From Pirellulales bacterium (GTDB lineage: Bacteria; Planctomycetota; Planctomycetia; Pirellulales; Thermoguttaceae), in assembly GCA_016931075.1 (NCBI GenBank), contig JAFGFF010000057.1, positions 1-32,532 on the forward strand: DNA of 32,532 nt. The letters are read 5' to 3'. Positions 14,157 to 22,918 of the stretch are shown here, piece by piece; within the stretch, counting starts at the first letter, position 1; every line of letters starts with the position of its first letter. The position numbers and the translations under genes were made by a program. The notes under the pieces were generated by a model. It was given only the letters and a program-made list of their open reading frames with translations, was not told where the DNA came from and searched no databases.

Positions 14157-17100
14157 TCAGTGCGAGAAAACCTTCTGGTTCTTCCGTCGGCTGATGATGA
14201 GCAATCCGATTGTCCCAAGGGCGGCCAGGACAAGCGTCGAGGGCTCGGGCACGGCCGTGAGCGTGCCGCCGTTGAACAACACGGCGCAGTCCGGATCAAA
14301 TGTGCCATGAAGATAGTAGAGTTTGTGGCCGTTCAGGTCGAGACTCGAACCAGCGCCCAGGAGGAGGTTCTCGACGTAGAGAACTTCGTTGTCAGCTCCG
14401 TCGAGCAGATTGTCGCACAGGTCGACCAGGCGGATATGCCCGACACGATCGCCACCGAGGCAGAGCGTACCCAGGGCGAAGTTATCGACCAGCCCGGCCG
14501 GGTCAGCGCCGTAGTCGAAACCGGCGATCTCGAAATCGTCGACGACGCCCTCTCCACCCTCGAACAGGAGCATCACGCTGGACAGTCCGGCACACGCGGT
14601 TGGGTCGGTGGCGTTGTTTTCGAACGCTGAGCCGGTCATGTGGATCACGGCGCCCTCGATGGCCTCGACCGCGCCGAGCGAGGCGATCAGGAGCTGTTCG
14701 GTCACATAGACCTCGGCCGCCGTGTCGGTGATGGCGAGTGTGCCGGCAATGGGTTCCATGTTGGGCATGTAGCTCATCGGGTCCATTACTTCGCCGATTT
14801 CAGCCCCCAGCCGCAATGTGCCGACTTCAACCCGTCCGCCGGAGATTTCATAGCGGCCCGGTTGGCCCATGTACCAGGCCATGCCGCCGACTTGGATGGT
14901 CGTGGCGGTGTGCATGCCGGCCGATTGAATGAAGTCTCCGGCAATACTCTCTCCGCCGAGGTCGCTGGTCAACTCGGCCGTCGCGCCGGAGAGTTCGTAC
15001 CGGCCCATCGAGATGGCCAGCCGACCGACCTGGGTGTGTCCGCCGACGTGATAGGCCGTGGCCTGGACGTTCATTGTGTCGGCCGTGACGTCGCTGCCGG
15101 CATAGAAGGGGCCATGCATATCGAGCCGTCCGGTCGCCAAGGCCGAGTTCACGATGAACGTGCCCCCTGATCCGGTAGTCACTTCCCCGTTGCCCGACAT
15201 TCCACCGTTCAGGTTGACCGTGCCGTCGCCGAACGTCTGGAAGTAGCCGTTGTTGGTGACATGCCCGTCGAGGGTTGCATCGCTCCACAGCTCGACCCGG
15301 CCGCGGACGAACTCGCTGGGGCCTTCGATTTGCACCTCGCCAAAGCTGTGAAGTGATTCCTGAAAGGTTAGCGGATAGGCGCCGTCGGCCAGCACGGTGC
15401 CGAGGTTGACCACGGGCACGGCCAGCATGCCGTCGCCCTGGAGCACGCTGCCGGCCTCGACGCGGACCATGCTGAGGTGTTCGCCCGTGAGTCGTCCACC
15501 GGCCATGGCTAGAGTGCCCGAGCCGTTGTGTCCGACGAAGACATCTCCTCCCACATGCAACTCGGGCGTGTAGATGCCGCGACCGGCCAGGGTGTAGGTT
15601 CCATCCGATCCGGTATCGTAGCCGAGGTAGATGTTGCCGACGACGTCCTGGCGGATTCCTACGGCCGGATCGCCGCCGAGGGTGTACGTCCCGGGGCCGT
15701 CGGGTCCGAAGCCGACGTAGAGGTTGCCGTCGATCGCGCTTGTGCCGGCCGTTTGCGCCACGCTGGACAGGGCCTCGCTCGAATGACCGACGAAGGCATC
15801 GCCGGTGACGTTCAGATTGCCGCCCGTCTGATTGAGCGTGCCCTGGTTGTAGTGACCGACGAACAGAGTGCGGCAGGCGAGTTGCCCTGTACCGCCGAGG
15901 TCATACTGGCCCTCGCCGAACCGGCCGACGTGGAGCGTCGTCGTCTCGTGGGTTCCGCCTGACTGTTCAAAAACACCGTTGCCGTACTGGCCGACGGCGG
16001 TCGTTTCGGAAAGGAGAGAGCCGCCGGACAGCTCGTAGCGGCCGTCGCCGCCGTTGCCGACGTGGAGTTCGCCGGTGACGTGATGTCGTCCGCCGGAGTG
16101 TTCGAAGCGTCCCTCGCTTCCCAGGCCGGCGCCCAAGTCGACTTGGGTGGCGGTCACCAGATCGGCCACGCCGCTTCCGCGGAGCCGGAACCGTCCGGTG
16201 CTTCCGCTGAGGACGCCCAGTCGCATGGTGCCCGCGACGGTCAGCGTGCCGTCATCGAGCGTGTAGATGTTGTTGCCCGTGTCGCTGGCAAAACCGATGT
16301 CGAGGTTGTCGACCTCGACCACGGCGTCGCCGTACTGGTTGAATTGGCCCCAGCCGCTGTGGCCGACGGTCAACATCGTCGTGTTCATCGTGCCGCCGTT
16401 CATGTTCCACTCGCCCCAGCCGTCATCCAGCGTGCCGATCGTAATTTCCGGGGCGTGGACTTCGCCGCCCTGCTGGTCGACCCGGGCGTTCATGTGGTTG
16501 TAGCCGACGTGGATCTCGTCGCTGACGAAGATATGACTGAATTGGGCCGTGAGCACGCCCCCGGCGCGGACGCCGACATTGAGGTTTTCGCCGTTGAGCG
16601 TTCGGGGGCCGAGATAGAACTCGCCCGCATGGCCGATTACGCTGCCGATGTTGAGATTCTGGATGTTGACCGTTGCCCCGGGCAGCATGAGCGTTCCGCC
16701 GTCGATGTTGAGCGTGCCCGTGCCGGGGCTCCCTAGATCGAATCCATGGGCGATCAGGTTGCCGCCTCGGAGGTTGTAGACGCCCGAGCTGTCGATGCCC
16801 GTACCGAGCCGCAGGTCGCCGAAGACCTCGACCGTGCCGCCGTTTTGGGTAAACGTCCCGTCGCCCTGGTTGCCGATGATCAGATTTTCGGCGTAGACCG
16901 CGCCGTCGTTGAGTTCGTAGGTGCTGGTCGACCAGGTTCCACCCGCCAGGGTGATGGTCGGATGGGACGCCGCCGTCTCGAAGTTGCCCATCACGCCGGC
17001 GTTTTGGACGACGTGGGCGTCGCCGGACGGCCCGAACTCGATTTGGCCGCCGCTCGCCGCGGTGACGATCTGAGGCGCGAGCCAACCGGACTCATCCATG

Positions 17101-18800
17101 GTGATGTTGCACGAGTATCCGGCTTCGGTGCCGAACCTCATGCTATGGGCTTGGATGCGTCCGCCGTTGAAGGTCACATTGACGTTGCCCCGTTCCCCGA
17201 CATCCAGCGAGTAGGCGATGAGTTGGGCCGTTTCCGGGTCGCCGTGCAATTGGATCGAGCCGGCCTGAAGGTCCAAGCCGTCGTCCACTTCCATGACGCC
17301 ATAATCCACGGTGACATCGGTGGGCCCCTCGTCGCCGAGCGTGCAGTTGTTGCCGACGGTCAAATGGCCGCCGTTGCGGACGGTGACCGAGCCGGAGAGG
17401 GTCATGTGTCGGGTGATGGTCGTGGTCGAGCCGGTCTGGTTGATGTCCAGGTGGGTGTCGCCGCCCAAGAGCATGTCCTGGCCGACGCTGAACGTCCCGC
17501 TGCTGTGGACGGTCAGGTCGCCTCCGCCGCCGGTGTAGTCCGCGAAGATCTCAAATGTACCACCGGCGACCAGCACGTTGCCGGCGTAGTCGCGCCCCCA
17601 AGACGTGTGAAATCGACCGTCGTTGAAGACTTCGATCTCACCCGTCTCGCTCCCATGCAAAAGCGTAGTCACTTCGAAATTGCCGTCCAAGACGCGGAGC
17701 CGACCGTCGTTGACCATCTCGTGGACTTCCATGACGGCGCCGCTTTCGATGTCGAGCATTCCGCCGTCCATGGTCATCATCAACGGGAGGTCGGTCGTGT
17801 AGGTCCCGCCGACGACGTTACAGGGATGGGGCCCGGCGATGCGGACCGGGCGTCCGGCGACCTGGGGCAACACGCCGGCCTTCCACTCGCTGGCGTCGGT
17901 CCAGTTGCCTGAGCCCGTGCCGTACCAATGGGCCACGGCCAGTTCGAAGTCCTCGCCCGCCCGCCATGGGTGCTGCTTGCCTTCTTCCCATGTACCGCCT
18001 GGTCCTCGACCGATGGCGTTGGGCGTATGGTCATAGGCCCACTGTTCGATGGCGAAGGTCGTCGTCCGGCTGTGGTTGCGAATGGCGTCTTGGACTCCGT
18101 CGATATAGTGGTGGGGATTCTCATCGTAGAACCAGGAACTCACTTCATAGTGGGTCGTTGCGGCGCAGCCGAACCGCGCGTCTCCGCCCGCCCCGTCGTC
18201 GTAGACGATGCCCGTGTTGACCAGGTCGTCGAGCATCCCGCCGGAGAAGCACTGGCCCAAGAAATAGGCTTGGCGTTTGGCCTGGATTGGGGCCAACCAA
18301 GCGGCCAGTTCGTCGTCGCGGATCGAGCCGCTCTGGCCGGGCATTTCCCAGCAACTTAGCGATTCCTCATTCAAGACACTCGGATCTCCTTCGGTGCCGC
18401 CGCCGTGGTCGTAGGTCCAGACGATCAGTGTATCTTCCGGTTTGAGGATCGCGGCCAAGGCGGCCAGGCGGTTTTGCATGTTGTCGTGGGTGCCGGCCTC
18501 GATCGTGCCGCCGGTCGATGTGATGAACGACCAGTCGCTGCTGCCGCCGCCGTCGATGTCGTCGGCCGGGTCGGTCCCGTCGGCCGCCATGACGAAGATG
18601 TTTGTGCCCAGCACGTTCAAGTCGCGTAGGAAAGCGTCGTGAATGCGGCTGACGCTGTCGTAGTAGCGCTGGTGGTTCTTGGCTTGATTGATGCCGCCGG
18701 CGAAAATGACGGCGTAGTGTTCGGCCCGAACGCTAGGTGTCAGAAGGCCCAACAGAAGCAGCGAGAAGACTCCGCCTACAAGACGAGTGCGTGCGGTCAT
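14157..18800 (-). CDS. Giant PEP-CTERM protein: clan CD-like protease domain plus beta-strand repeat passenger
   Basis: A 1547-residue exported protein. The signal peptide ends near residue 26 (PSVRA). Residues 27-285 resemble the caspase/legumain (C13) fold: IVWTYDHGGG with His132 and AYFLGQCFSGGMLDDL with Cys184 form the expected His-Cys dyad. A WYGTGSGNWTDASEW module at about 292-306 opens a passenger of more than 1100 residues made of Gly-rich repeats (variants of G-x-L-x-V-G and G-T-F-x-Q-x-G-G-T), expected to form a beta-helix. The end is VPEPSTLVLAALGTIGLL plus a basic tail, a PEP-CTERM signal. ATG at 18800 follows GGGAGGGGGAG. A surface-held protease or self-processing adhesin is inferred. 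Confidence 0.88.
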   Translation of the reverse strand: MTARTRLVGGVFSLLLLGLLTPSVRAEHYAVIFAGGINQAKNHQRYYDSVSRIHDAFLRDLNVLGTNIFVMAADGTDPADDIDGGGSSDWSFITSTGGTIEAGTHDNMQNRLAALAAILKPEDTLIVWTYDHGGGTEGDPSVLNEESLSCWEMPGQSGSIRDDELAAWLAPIQAKRQAYFLGQCFSGGMLDDLVNTGIVYDDGAGGDARFGCAATTHYEVSSWFYDENPHHYIDGVQDAIRNHSRTTTFAIEQWAYDHTPNAIGRGPGGTWEEGKQHPWRAGEDFELAVAHWYGTGSGNWTDASEWKAGVLPQVAGRPVRIAGPHPCNVVGGTYTTDLPLMMTMDGGMLDIESGAVMEVHEMVNDGRLRVLDGNFEVTTLLHGSETGEIEVFNDGRFHTSWGRDYAGNVLVAGGTFEIFADYTGGGGDLTVHSSGTFSVGQDMLLGGDTHLDINQTGSTTTITRHMTLSGSVTVRNGGHLTVGNNCTLGDEGPTDVTVDYGVMEVDDGLDLQAGSIQLHGDPETAQLIAYSLDVGERGNVNVTFNGGRIQAHSMRFGTEAGYSCNITMDESGWLAPQIVTAASGGQIEFGPSGDAHVVQNAGVMGNFETAASHPTITLAGGTWSTSTYELNDGAVYAENLIIGNQGDGTFTQNGGTVEVFGDLRLGTGIDSSGVYNLRGGNLIAHGFDLGSPGTGTLNIDGGTLMLPGATVNIQNLNIGSVIGHAGEFYLGPRTLNGENLNVGVRAGGVLTAQFSHIFVSDEIHVGYNHMNARVDQQGGEVHAPEITIGTLDDGWGEWNMNGGTMNTTMLTVGHSGWGQFNQYGDAVVEVDNLDIGFASDTGNNIYTLDDGTLTVAGTMRLGVLSGSTGRFRLRGSGVADLVTATQVDLGAGLGSEGRFEHSGGRHHVTGELHVGNGGDGRYELSGGSLLSETTAVGQYGNGVFEQSGGTHETTTLHVGRFGEGQYDLGGTGQLACRTLFVGHYNQGTLNQTGGNLNVTGDAFVGHSSEALSSVAQTAGTSAIDGNLYVGFGPDGPGTYTLGGDPAVGIRQDVVGNIYLGYDTGSDGTYTLAGRGIYTPELHVGGDVFVGHNGSGTLAMAGGRLTGEHLSMVRVEAGSVLQGDGMLAVPVVNLGTVLADGAYPLTFQESLHSFGEVQIEGPSEFVRGRVELWSDATLDGHVTNNGYFQTFGDGTVNLNGGMSGNGEVTTGSGGTFIVNSALATGRLDMHGPFYAGSDVTADTMNVQATAYHVGGHTQVGRLAISMGRYELSGATAELTSDLGGESIAGDFIQSAGMHTATTIQVGGMAWYMGQPGRYEISGGRVEVGTLRLGAEIGEVMDPMSYMPNMEPIAGTLAITDTAAEVYVTEQLLIASLGAVEAIEGAVIHMTGSAFENNATDPTACAGLSSVMLLFEGGEGVVDDFEIAGFDYGADPAGLVDNFALGTLCLGGDRVGHIRLVDLCDNLLDGADNEVLYVENLLLGAGSSLDLNGHKLYYLHGTFDPDCAVLFNGGTLTAVPEPSTLVLAALGTIGLLIISRRKNQKVFSH

Positions 18801-19026
18801 GACTCCCCCTCCCGGTGTGAGATCGTGTTGCGCGGCAGGGCGAGTCGGGTGGGCGCGCGTGGCACCCCGTCACACTCGCCCCCAAGGCCGACGCACCGCC
18901 TGAGACGGCACGGACCGCTACCCATTATGCCGGAAGAGAAACGGTGTGCAACAGACGCGTGGCCCAGAGGGGGGGCTTGTGGTGCAAGCTTATCGTTAGA
19001 AGGTCCCCATGGACGTCAACTTGGTC

Positions 19027-19137
19027 TGGAGGGACGCGCTGCGGTCGCATCCGCTTCCTCGTGCCCGGCCATGACGGAGCATGGCCCTCCAGCGAGTACG
19101 GTGTCTTTCAAGACACTGGCGGAGCCAATGGCACACT
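19027..19137 (-). repeat. Family 2 twin-hairpin repeat, minus orientation
   Basis: TGGAGGG (from 19027) to CCCTCCA frames two inverted-repeat halves, followed outward by CGAGTACGGTGTCTTTCAAGA and a hairpin related to GCCACTGGC/GCCAGTG at about 19114-19134. On the minus strand the order of parts equals that at 6825-6902 and 28811-28902. It lies in the 465-bp gap between the giant PEP-CTERM gene and fabI; 18801-19026 shows nothing recognisable apart from the PEP-CTERM gene's ribosome binding site. Confidence 0.72.
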
Positions 19138-19155
19138 GAGAATGCGTGTCGAAAA

Positions 19156-19233
19156 GGGTGCCACTGCTGGCTTGTCCAGCAGCGTGAACCACGTATTCCC
19201 AAAACACTGCTGGACAAGCCAGCAGTGGCACCC
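19156..19233. repeat. Family 1 twin-hairpin repeat, copy 3
   Basis: A 78-bp element beginning GGGTGCCACTGCTGG and ending CCAGCAGTGGCACCC, with the internal stem CTGCTGG-CTTGT-CCAGCAG in each arm. The spacer (about 20 bp) differs from the other copies. It ends 33 bp from the fabI stop codon and lies 19 bp from a family 2 repeat, the second place in this window where the two families are adjacent. Confidence 0.87.
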
Positions 19234-19265
19234 TTGATGTTCTCTCCCATGAGAAAGAACCAACG

Positions 19266-20036
19266 TCACAGCCCGAGGATGTTGAATCCGCAGTCGACGT
19301 GGACGATCTCGCCTGTCACGCCGGACGAATCATCACTCAGCAGGTAGAGACCTGTCGCGCCGAGGTCCTCGGGCGTGGTATGACGTCGCAGCGGCGCTTT
19401 GTGGGCAGCGTAGTCGTGCAGTTCGTCGAAGCCGGTGATTCCGGCCGAACTGATCGTGCGCATCGGGCCGGCGCTGAGCGCGTTGACGCGGATGGCCTGT
19501 TGGCCCAGGTCCCACGCCAGGTAGCGAACACTGTGCTCGAGCGCCGCCTTGCAGACGCCCATCAGGTTGTAGCCCGGCATGACCTTCTCGCCACCGAAGT
19601 AGCTGATCGTGACGATCGAGCCGCCGTCGGTCATCAGCGGCGCGGCCTCGCGAGCGGCGGCTACCAGGCTGTAGACGCTCGAGTCCATCGCCAGGTGCCA
19701 GCCCTGGCGGCTCGTCTGCACATACGGATTTCGCAATTCGTTGGGCGGAGCGAACGCGATCGAATGGATCAGGAAATCGAGCCGGCCGTACTTCTCATGA
19801 ACTGCTTCGAACGCCTGGACGATGTCTTCGTCGTGTTGGACATTGCACGGCACGATCACCTCGGCCCCGATCGGCTCGACCAGTTGGCGCACGCGGCGCT
19901 CGTTGGAGCCCATTGGCAAGTAGGTGAACGCCAGCGTGGCCCCTTCGGCGTCCAGCGCGCTGCTCATCGCCCAGGCGATGCTCCGCTCGCTGGCCACGCC
20001 CATCACCATGCCGATCTTCTCTGAAAACCGTCCCAC
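19266..20036 (-). CDS. fabI: Enoyl-[acyl-carrier-protein] reductase FabI
   Basis: NADH-dependent enoyl-ACP reductase, the last step of each fatty-acid elongation cycle; short-chain dehydrogenase fold, 256 residues. The active site reads SYFGGEKVMPGYNLMGVCK, giving Tyr146, Tyr156 and Lys163, the numbering of the E. coli enzyme. LSAGPMRTISSAGI follows, as in FabI proteins. The start is GTG at 20036, placed by AGGAGGA five bases upstream; the open frame continues further but lacks homology. The gene is 11 bp after a PNPOx-like gene on the same strand, and acpS lies 1.6 kb upstream, so this is a lipid-synthesis neighbourhood. Confidence 0.95.
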   Translation of the reverse strand: MGRFSEKIGMVMGVASERSIAWAMSSALDAEGATLAFTYLPMGSNERRVRQLVEPIGAEVIVPCNVQHDEDIVQAFEAVHEKYGRLDFLIHSIAFAPPNELRNPYVQTSRQGWHLAMDSSVYSLVAAAREAAPLMTDGGSIVTISYFGGEKVMPGYNLMGVCKAALEHSVRYLAWDLGQQAIRVNALSAGPMRTISSAGITGFDELHDYAAHKAPLRRHTTPEDLGATGLYLLSDDSSGVTGEIVHVDCGFNILGL

Positions 20037-20047
20037 GTTGTCCTCCT

Positions 20048-20434
20048 CTATGTCCCAATCAACGGTCGGACTTCGTCGATGCGAAAATGGACAAGATGTG
20101 CCGGTTGTTCCTCCGTGACGGGACACTCCTTCGGAATGCAACGGCGTCGCAGCGGTTCAATTTTCGCCAGGTCGGTTTCTTCGCCCATCATGGTTAACAC
20201 GAGCCGCTTGCCGCCGTATCCTCCGCCCTCCTCGTGGTACAGATAGGACGCCTGAGGATTGGATTTCAGGTTGGCGTAGCTGAGCCGTTCGAGCATGATC
20301 AGCGCCACCTGATCCTCGTCGGGCCCGAGGAAATGAGGCCGCGAATAGACGGCCGTGTTCACCTTGCCGTCCTTGTCCGCCGTGGCCAGCACGCCCAGCC
20401 CCTTGGTCGCTTCGAAGTATTCTTTCAAGCTCAT
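20048..20434 (-). CDS. Pyridoxamine 5'-phosphate oxidase-like flavin-binding protein
   Basis: A 128-residue split-barrel protein. MSLKEYFEATKGLGVLATADKDGKVNTAVYSRPHFL fits the first strands of PNPOx-like proteins, which bind FMN or related flavins. VALIMLERLSYANLKSNPQASYLYHE continues the barrel with the usual N-x2-x-N-P step. The C-terminal HLVHFRIDEVRPLIG closes it. Start ATG at 20434 has AAGAGGTG upstream. It is probably co-transcribed with fabI (11-bp gap). Whether it reduces a substrate or only binds a cofactor cannot be told; the family is functionally mixed. Confidence 0.85.
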   Translation of the reverse strand: MSLKEYFEATKGLGVLATADKDGKVNTAVYSRPHFLGPDEDQVALIMLERLSYANLKSNPQASYLYHEEGGGYGGKRLVLTMMGEETDLAKIEPLRRRCIPKECPVTEEQPAHLVHFRIDEVRPLIGT

Positions 20435-20554
20435 CTTGCACCTCTTGCGTATGTCAGTCTTGCGTGTGTCGCCTTGTCCCGTTGGGGTATTATACGGGCA
20501 GGGCAAGGCCGGTCGGCAAAAGATGGCTTGGGTGACTCGGGGGGCGAAACACCC

Positions 20555-21454
20555 TCACTCGGCGAACGTCACTGAGGCCAATCGGCGGCGGACGCCGCGG
20601 CGGAAGCGGACGGCGGGGTGGCCGAGGATGAGGCACAGACCGATCTTGTTTTCGCGAGGGATGCCGTGGCGTTGGCGGAAGGCCTTATCGTGGTTCAGCC
20701 CGGCCGTGGTGCCCAACAGGCAATTGCCCAGACCGAGCGATTCGGCGGCCAACATGCCGTAGGTCGCCGCGATGTGGGCGTCGGACGGATCGCCCAGCGC
20801 CGAGCCATGAAAGAGAATGGCCACCGGCGCGTCGTAAGTGAACAGGTCGCGGCCGGCCTCCGACGCCTCGGCCAGCTTGGCCATGAGCGGCTTGACGAAG
20901 TCGCGCATGATGGCGTGGTTCGTTTTGCCGATGAAAGGTCTCATAAGAGTCAGGACCACCGGGTTGAAGAATCGGGCAGCCCGACCAAACGATCGGCATG
21001 ACTCACGAGAGAATTCGCGGACCTTCTCCCGCCCATGGAACACGACCAACCCGACCTCGTGCGGCGGGATGCCCATCGGGGCCGTCGTGATCATCTCGAT
21101 GATCCGGTCGACCGTGGCCCGATCGACTTCCTGGTCGGTGAATCGGCGGATGCTCCGTCGGGCCAACAACAGGGCCTGGAGTTGATCGGCGTTGGCCCTG
21201 GCTTCGCGCGGGCCCAACTCGACGGCGTCGTCGGCCCGCATCCCTCGGCCTTCGATCTGAATCGCGCCGGTGGGACACATGCTGACGCAGTGGCCGCACG
21301 CGATGCAGCCGAACATCAGTCCCGGCCCGGCTTTTGGAACGTCGCCGTCGATCGAGAGCACTTCGTCAGGACAGATGGCCACGCACTGCCCACACCGCGT
21401 GCACCGCTCGGGATCAACGCTCGGTTGTCCCAGGACATCGAAGATTAATCCCAT
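20555..21454 (-). CDS. Nitroreductase-family protein with N-terminal 2[4Fe-4S] ferredoxin domain
   Basis: A 299-residue flavoprotein. Cysteines at 18, 21, 24, 28 and 50, 53, 56, 60 form two 4Fe-4S motifs, followed by a nitroreductase-type FMN domain (RRSIRRFTDQEVDRATVDRII near residues 99-119, then AATYGMLAAESLGLGNCLLG near 229-248). The ferredoxin module would pass electrons to the flavin. ATG at 21454 follows GGAGGA. It lies 120 bp upstream of the PNPOx-like gene and downstream of acpS with a family 2 repeat between. This fusion is widespread in anaerobic or facultative bacteria; natural substrates are generally unknown. Confidence 0.92.
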   Translation of the reverse strand: MGLIFDVLGQPSVDPERCTRCGQCVAICPDEVLSIDGDVPKAGPGLMFGCIACGHCVSMCPTGAIQIEGRGMRADDAVELGPREARANADQLQALLLARRSIRRFTDQEVDRATVDRIIEMITTAPMGIPPHEVGLVVFHGREKVREFSRESCRSFGRAARFFNPVVLTLMRPFIGKTNHAIMRDFVKPLMAKLAEASEAGRDLFTYDAPVAILFHGSALGDPSDAHIAATYGMLAAESLGLGNCLLGTTAGLNHDKAFRQRHGIPRENKIGLCLILGHPAVRFRRGVRRRLASVTFAE

Positions 21455-21519
21455 CGTGAGGACTCCTCCGGACGTGATATAAGATTTGCAGGAGGCTACT
21501 CTTGTCGCCGAACATGATT

Positions 21520-21588
21520 TGGAGGGACGCGCTCCGTCGCGTCCGCGGAACTCGGTTTACCCCGGCTGCGACGGAGCGTAGCCCTCCA
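21520..21588. repeat. Family 2 twin-hairpin repeat, core copy
   Basis: A 69-bp element framed by TGGAGGG and CCCTCCA. The left half is the hairpin GGACGCG-CTCCGT-CGCGTCC and the right half a degraded version (GGCTGCGACGGAGCGTAGCC). It lacks the outer GCCACTGGC hairpin found in the longer copies. It sits between the nitroreductase start and the acpS stop codon. Confidence 0.75.
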
Positions 21589-21604
21589 ATCGGCTGTTTT
21601 CGTG

Positions 21605-22000
21605 TCAATCCTTGCTCGGGCCCATAGCCACGACGACGGCCGTGGCGTGGGTGCGGCAGTGGGAGATGCTGACCTGGAGGCTGGTGATGCCGAGCTGCTC
21701 GACGACGCTTCGAGCGCCGCCGTGGACATGGACCACGGGCCGCCCGCCCGGCTCGTTGAGGATCTCGACGTCGCGCCAGCTTATCCCCCGCCGCCAGCCG
21801 GTGCCCAGGGCTTTGAGGACGGCTTCCTTGGCCGACCAGCGGCCGGCGAAATGCTCGGTCGTCTGCTTGCGGGTGCGGCAGTATTGGATCTCCCGCGGCG
21901 TGTACACCCGATTGATGAACAACTCGGCGTGCCGCTCGATCATCTTGGCGATCCGCAGGCACTCGGTGATGTCGGTTCCGATCCCGATGACGTCAGACAT
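21605..22000 (-). CDS. acpS: Holo-[acyl-carrier-protein] synthase
   Basis: Transfers the 4'-phosphopantetheine arm of coenzyme A to the acyl carrier protein. 131 residues, a normal AcpS length. IGIGTDITECLRI (residues 5-17) has the Mg-binding Asp, and FAGRWSAKEAVLKALGTG (about 50-67) has the conserved W-x-x-K-E-A motif; SISHCRTHATAVVVA closes the fold. The ATG at 22000 is 30 bp after the stop of the upstream membrane-protein gene and has no strong ribosome site, consistent with translation coupled to that gene. Lies in the same strand run as the nitroreductase, PNPOx and fabI genes. Confidence 0.94.
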   Translation of the reverse strand: MSDVIGIGTDITECLRIAKMIERHAELFINRVYTPREIQYCRTRKQTTEHFAGRWSAKEAVLKALGTGWRRGISWRDVEILNEPGGRPVVHVHGGARSVVEQLGITSLQVSISHCRTHATAVVVAMGPSKD

Positions 22001-22030
22001 GGTAGGGCAAGCCGGTCCGGTTGCCGGCAA

Positions 22031-22912
22031 TCAGGAGGCAGGTGAACGATCGCTTGCCGCACGGCGTCGGGCCTCGTCTAGGAGGTCGGCCAGGGCCGTG
22101 CGTTTCGGGTCGCCGAGCCAGACGGTCGCCGGATCGGTCCGGCCCGAGGCACCCTCCCAGGATACCCGGAATCCCAGCGGTCCGCACCCGGCCGCGCAGC
22201 CGGAGAGCGTAAATCGGGCGGCCGGAGCCCCGTCGGGCAGGTCCAGACCAACCAGTTCCGCGGCCCGACGGGCCATGGCGGGTTCCAGCCGGCCAGCCTG
22301 GGTGGTCCGATACCAACTCCGGCATTCGCGGCAATAGGGCCGACGCCAGCCGAGGATCACCAGTCCCAGGCAGGGCCCAACGACGAGCAGCCCGTCCAGT
22401 CCCCACGTCGTCCAAGCGGCCGCGCCCTTGGCGGTCCATTTCCCCCAGGCGGTCGACAGCACCCGGCCCCGCTCGGCCCGTTGGCACATGAAGTCAACGA
22501 ATCCGGCCGGTTTGAGGGGCAAGCGTGCCTGGACCGATTCGCCCAGCTTTTCCCGAGCCAGTAGGATCGTGGCCGATTCCTGCTCGACTTTCTGGCAGGC
22601 TTCGCGATAGCCGAGGTAGTGCTGAGTCAACACGGCCGAGACCGAGAGGACCAGGGCCGCCACCGCTAGCGTCGGCCGATGGGCGAACTCGACCATTCGA
22701 GCGGTTGCCACGAGACATGCGCCCAACAGCAGGCCCAGCAGAAAGGGAAATACGATCAGCGGTGAAAACACCACCGCCACCTGCACGGCCCCCCAGCCGG
22801 CCAACAGCCCGAAGGCCGCACAAAATGGAACCAGCAGGAGCCACCCCCACCACGTCGCCTGTCCCCCGCCGGTTGGTTTGACAATCTCGGCTTGGGGGCA
22901 GGAGTTGTCCAT
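22031..22912 (-). CDS. Hypothetical membrane protein
   Basis: A 293-residue protein of unrecognised family. It has about four hydrophobic segments: near residues 21-40 (WWGWLLLVPFCAAFGLLAGW), 45-70, 80-97 and about 170-187. After the last lies a CRECRSW motif that could bind metal, then a soluble C-terminal domain with a second cysteine pair (SGCAAGCG) and a Lys/Arg-rich end. It sits 6 bp after the cystathionine gamma-synthase-family gene and 30 bp before acpS, and its start (ATG 22912) is close to the upstream stop, which points to co-translation. Function unknown. Confidence 0.75.
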   Translation of the reverse strand: MDNSCPQAEIVKPTGGGQATWWGWLLLVPFCAAFGLLAGWGAVQVAVVFSPLIVFPFLLGLLLGACLVATARMVEFAHRPTLAVAALVLSVSAVLTQHYLGYREACQKVEQESATILLAREKLGESVQARLPLKPAGFVDFMCQRAERGRVLSTAWGKWTAKGAAAWTTWGLDGLLVVGPCLGLVILGWRRPYCRECRSWYRTTQAGRLEPAMARRAAELVGLDLPDGAPAARFTLSGCAAGCGPLGFRVSWEGASGRTDPATVWLGDPKRTALADLLDEARRRAASDRSPAS

Positions 22913-22918
22913 CTCGTA

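Noticed and set aside
14640-17912. Long plus-strand open frames (up to 388 codons) opposite the giant PEP-CTERM gene
   Set aside because: They lie antisense to a gene with signal peptide, repeats and sorting tail; GC-rich codon bias creates such shadows and their residues show no family features.
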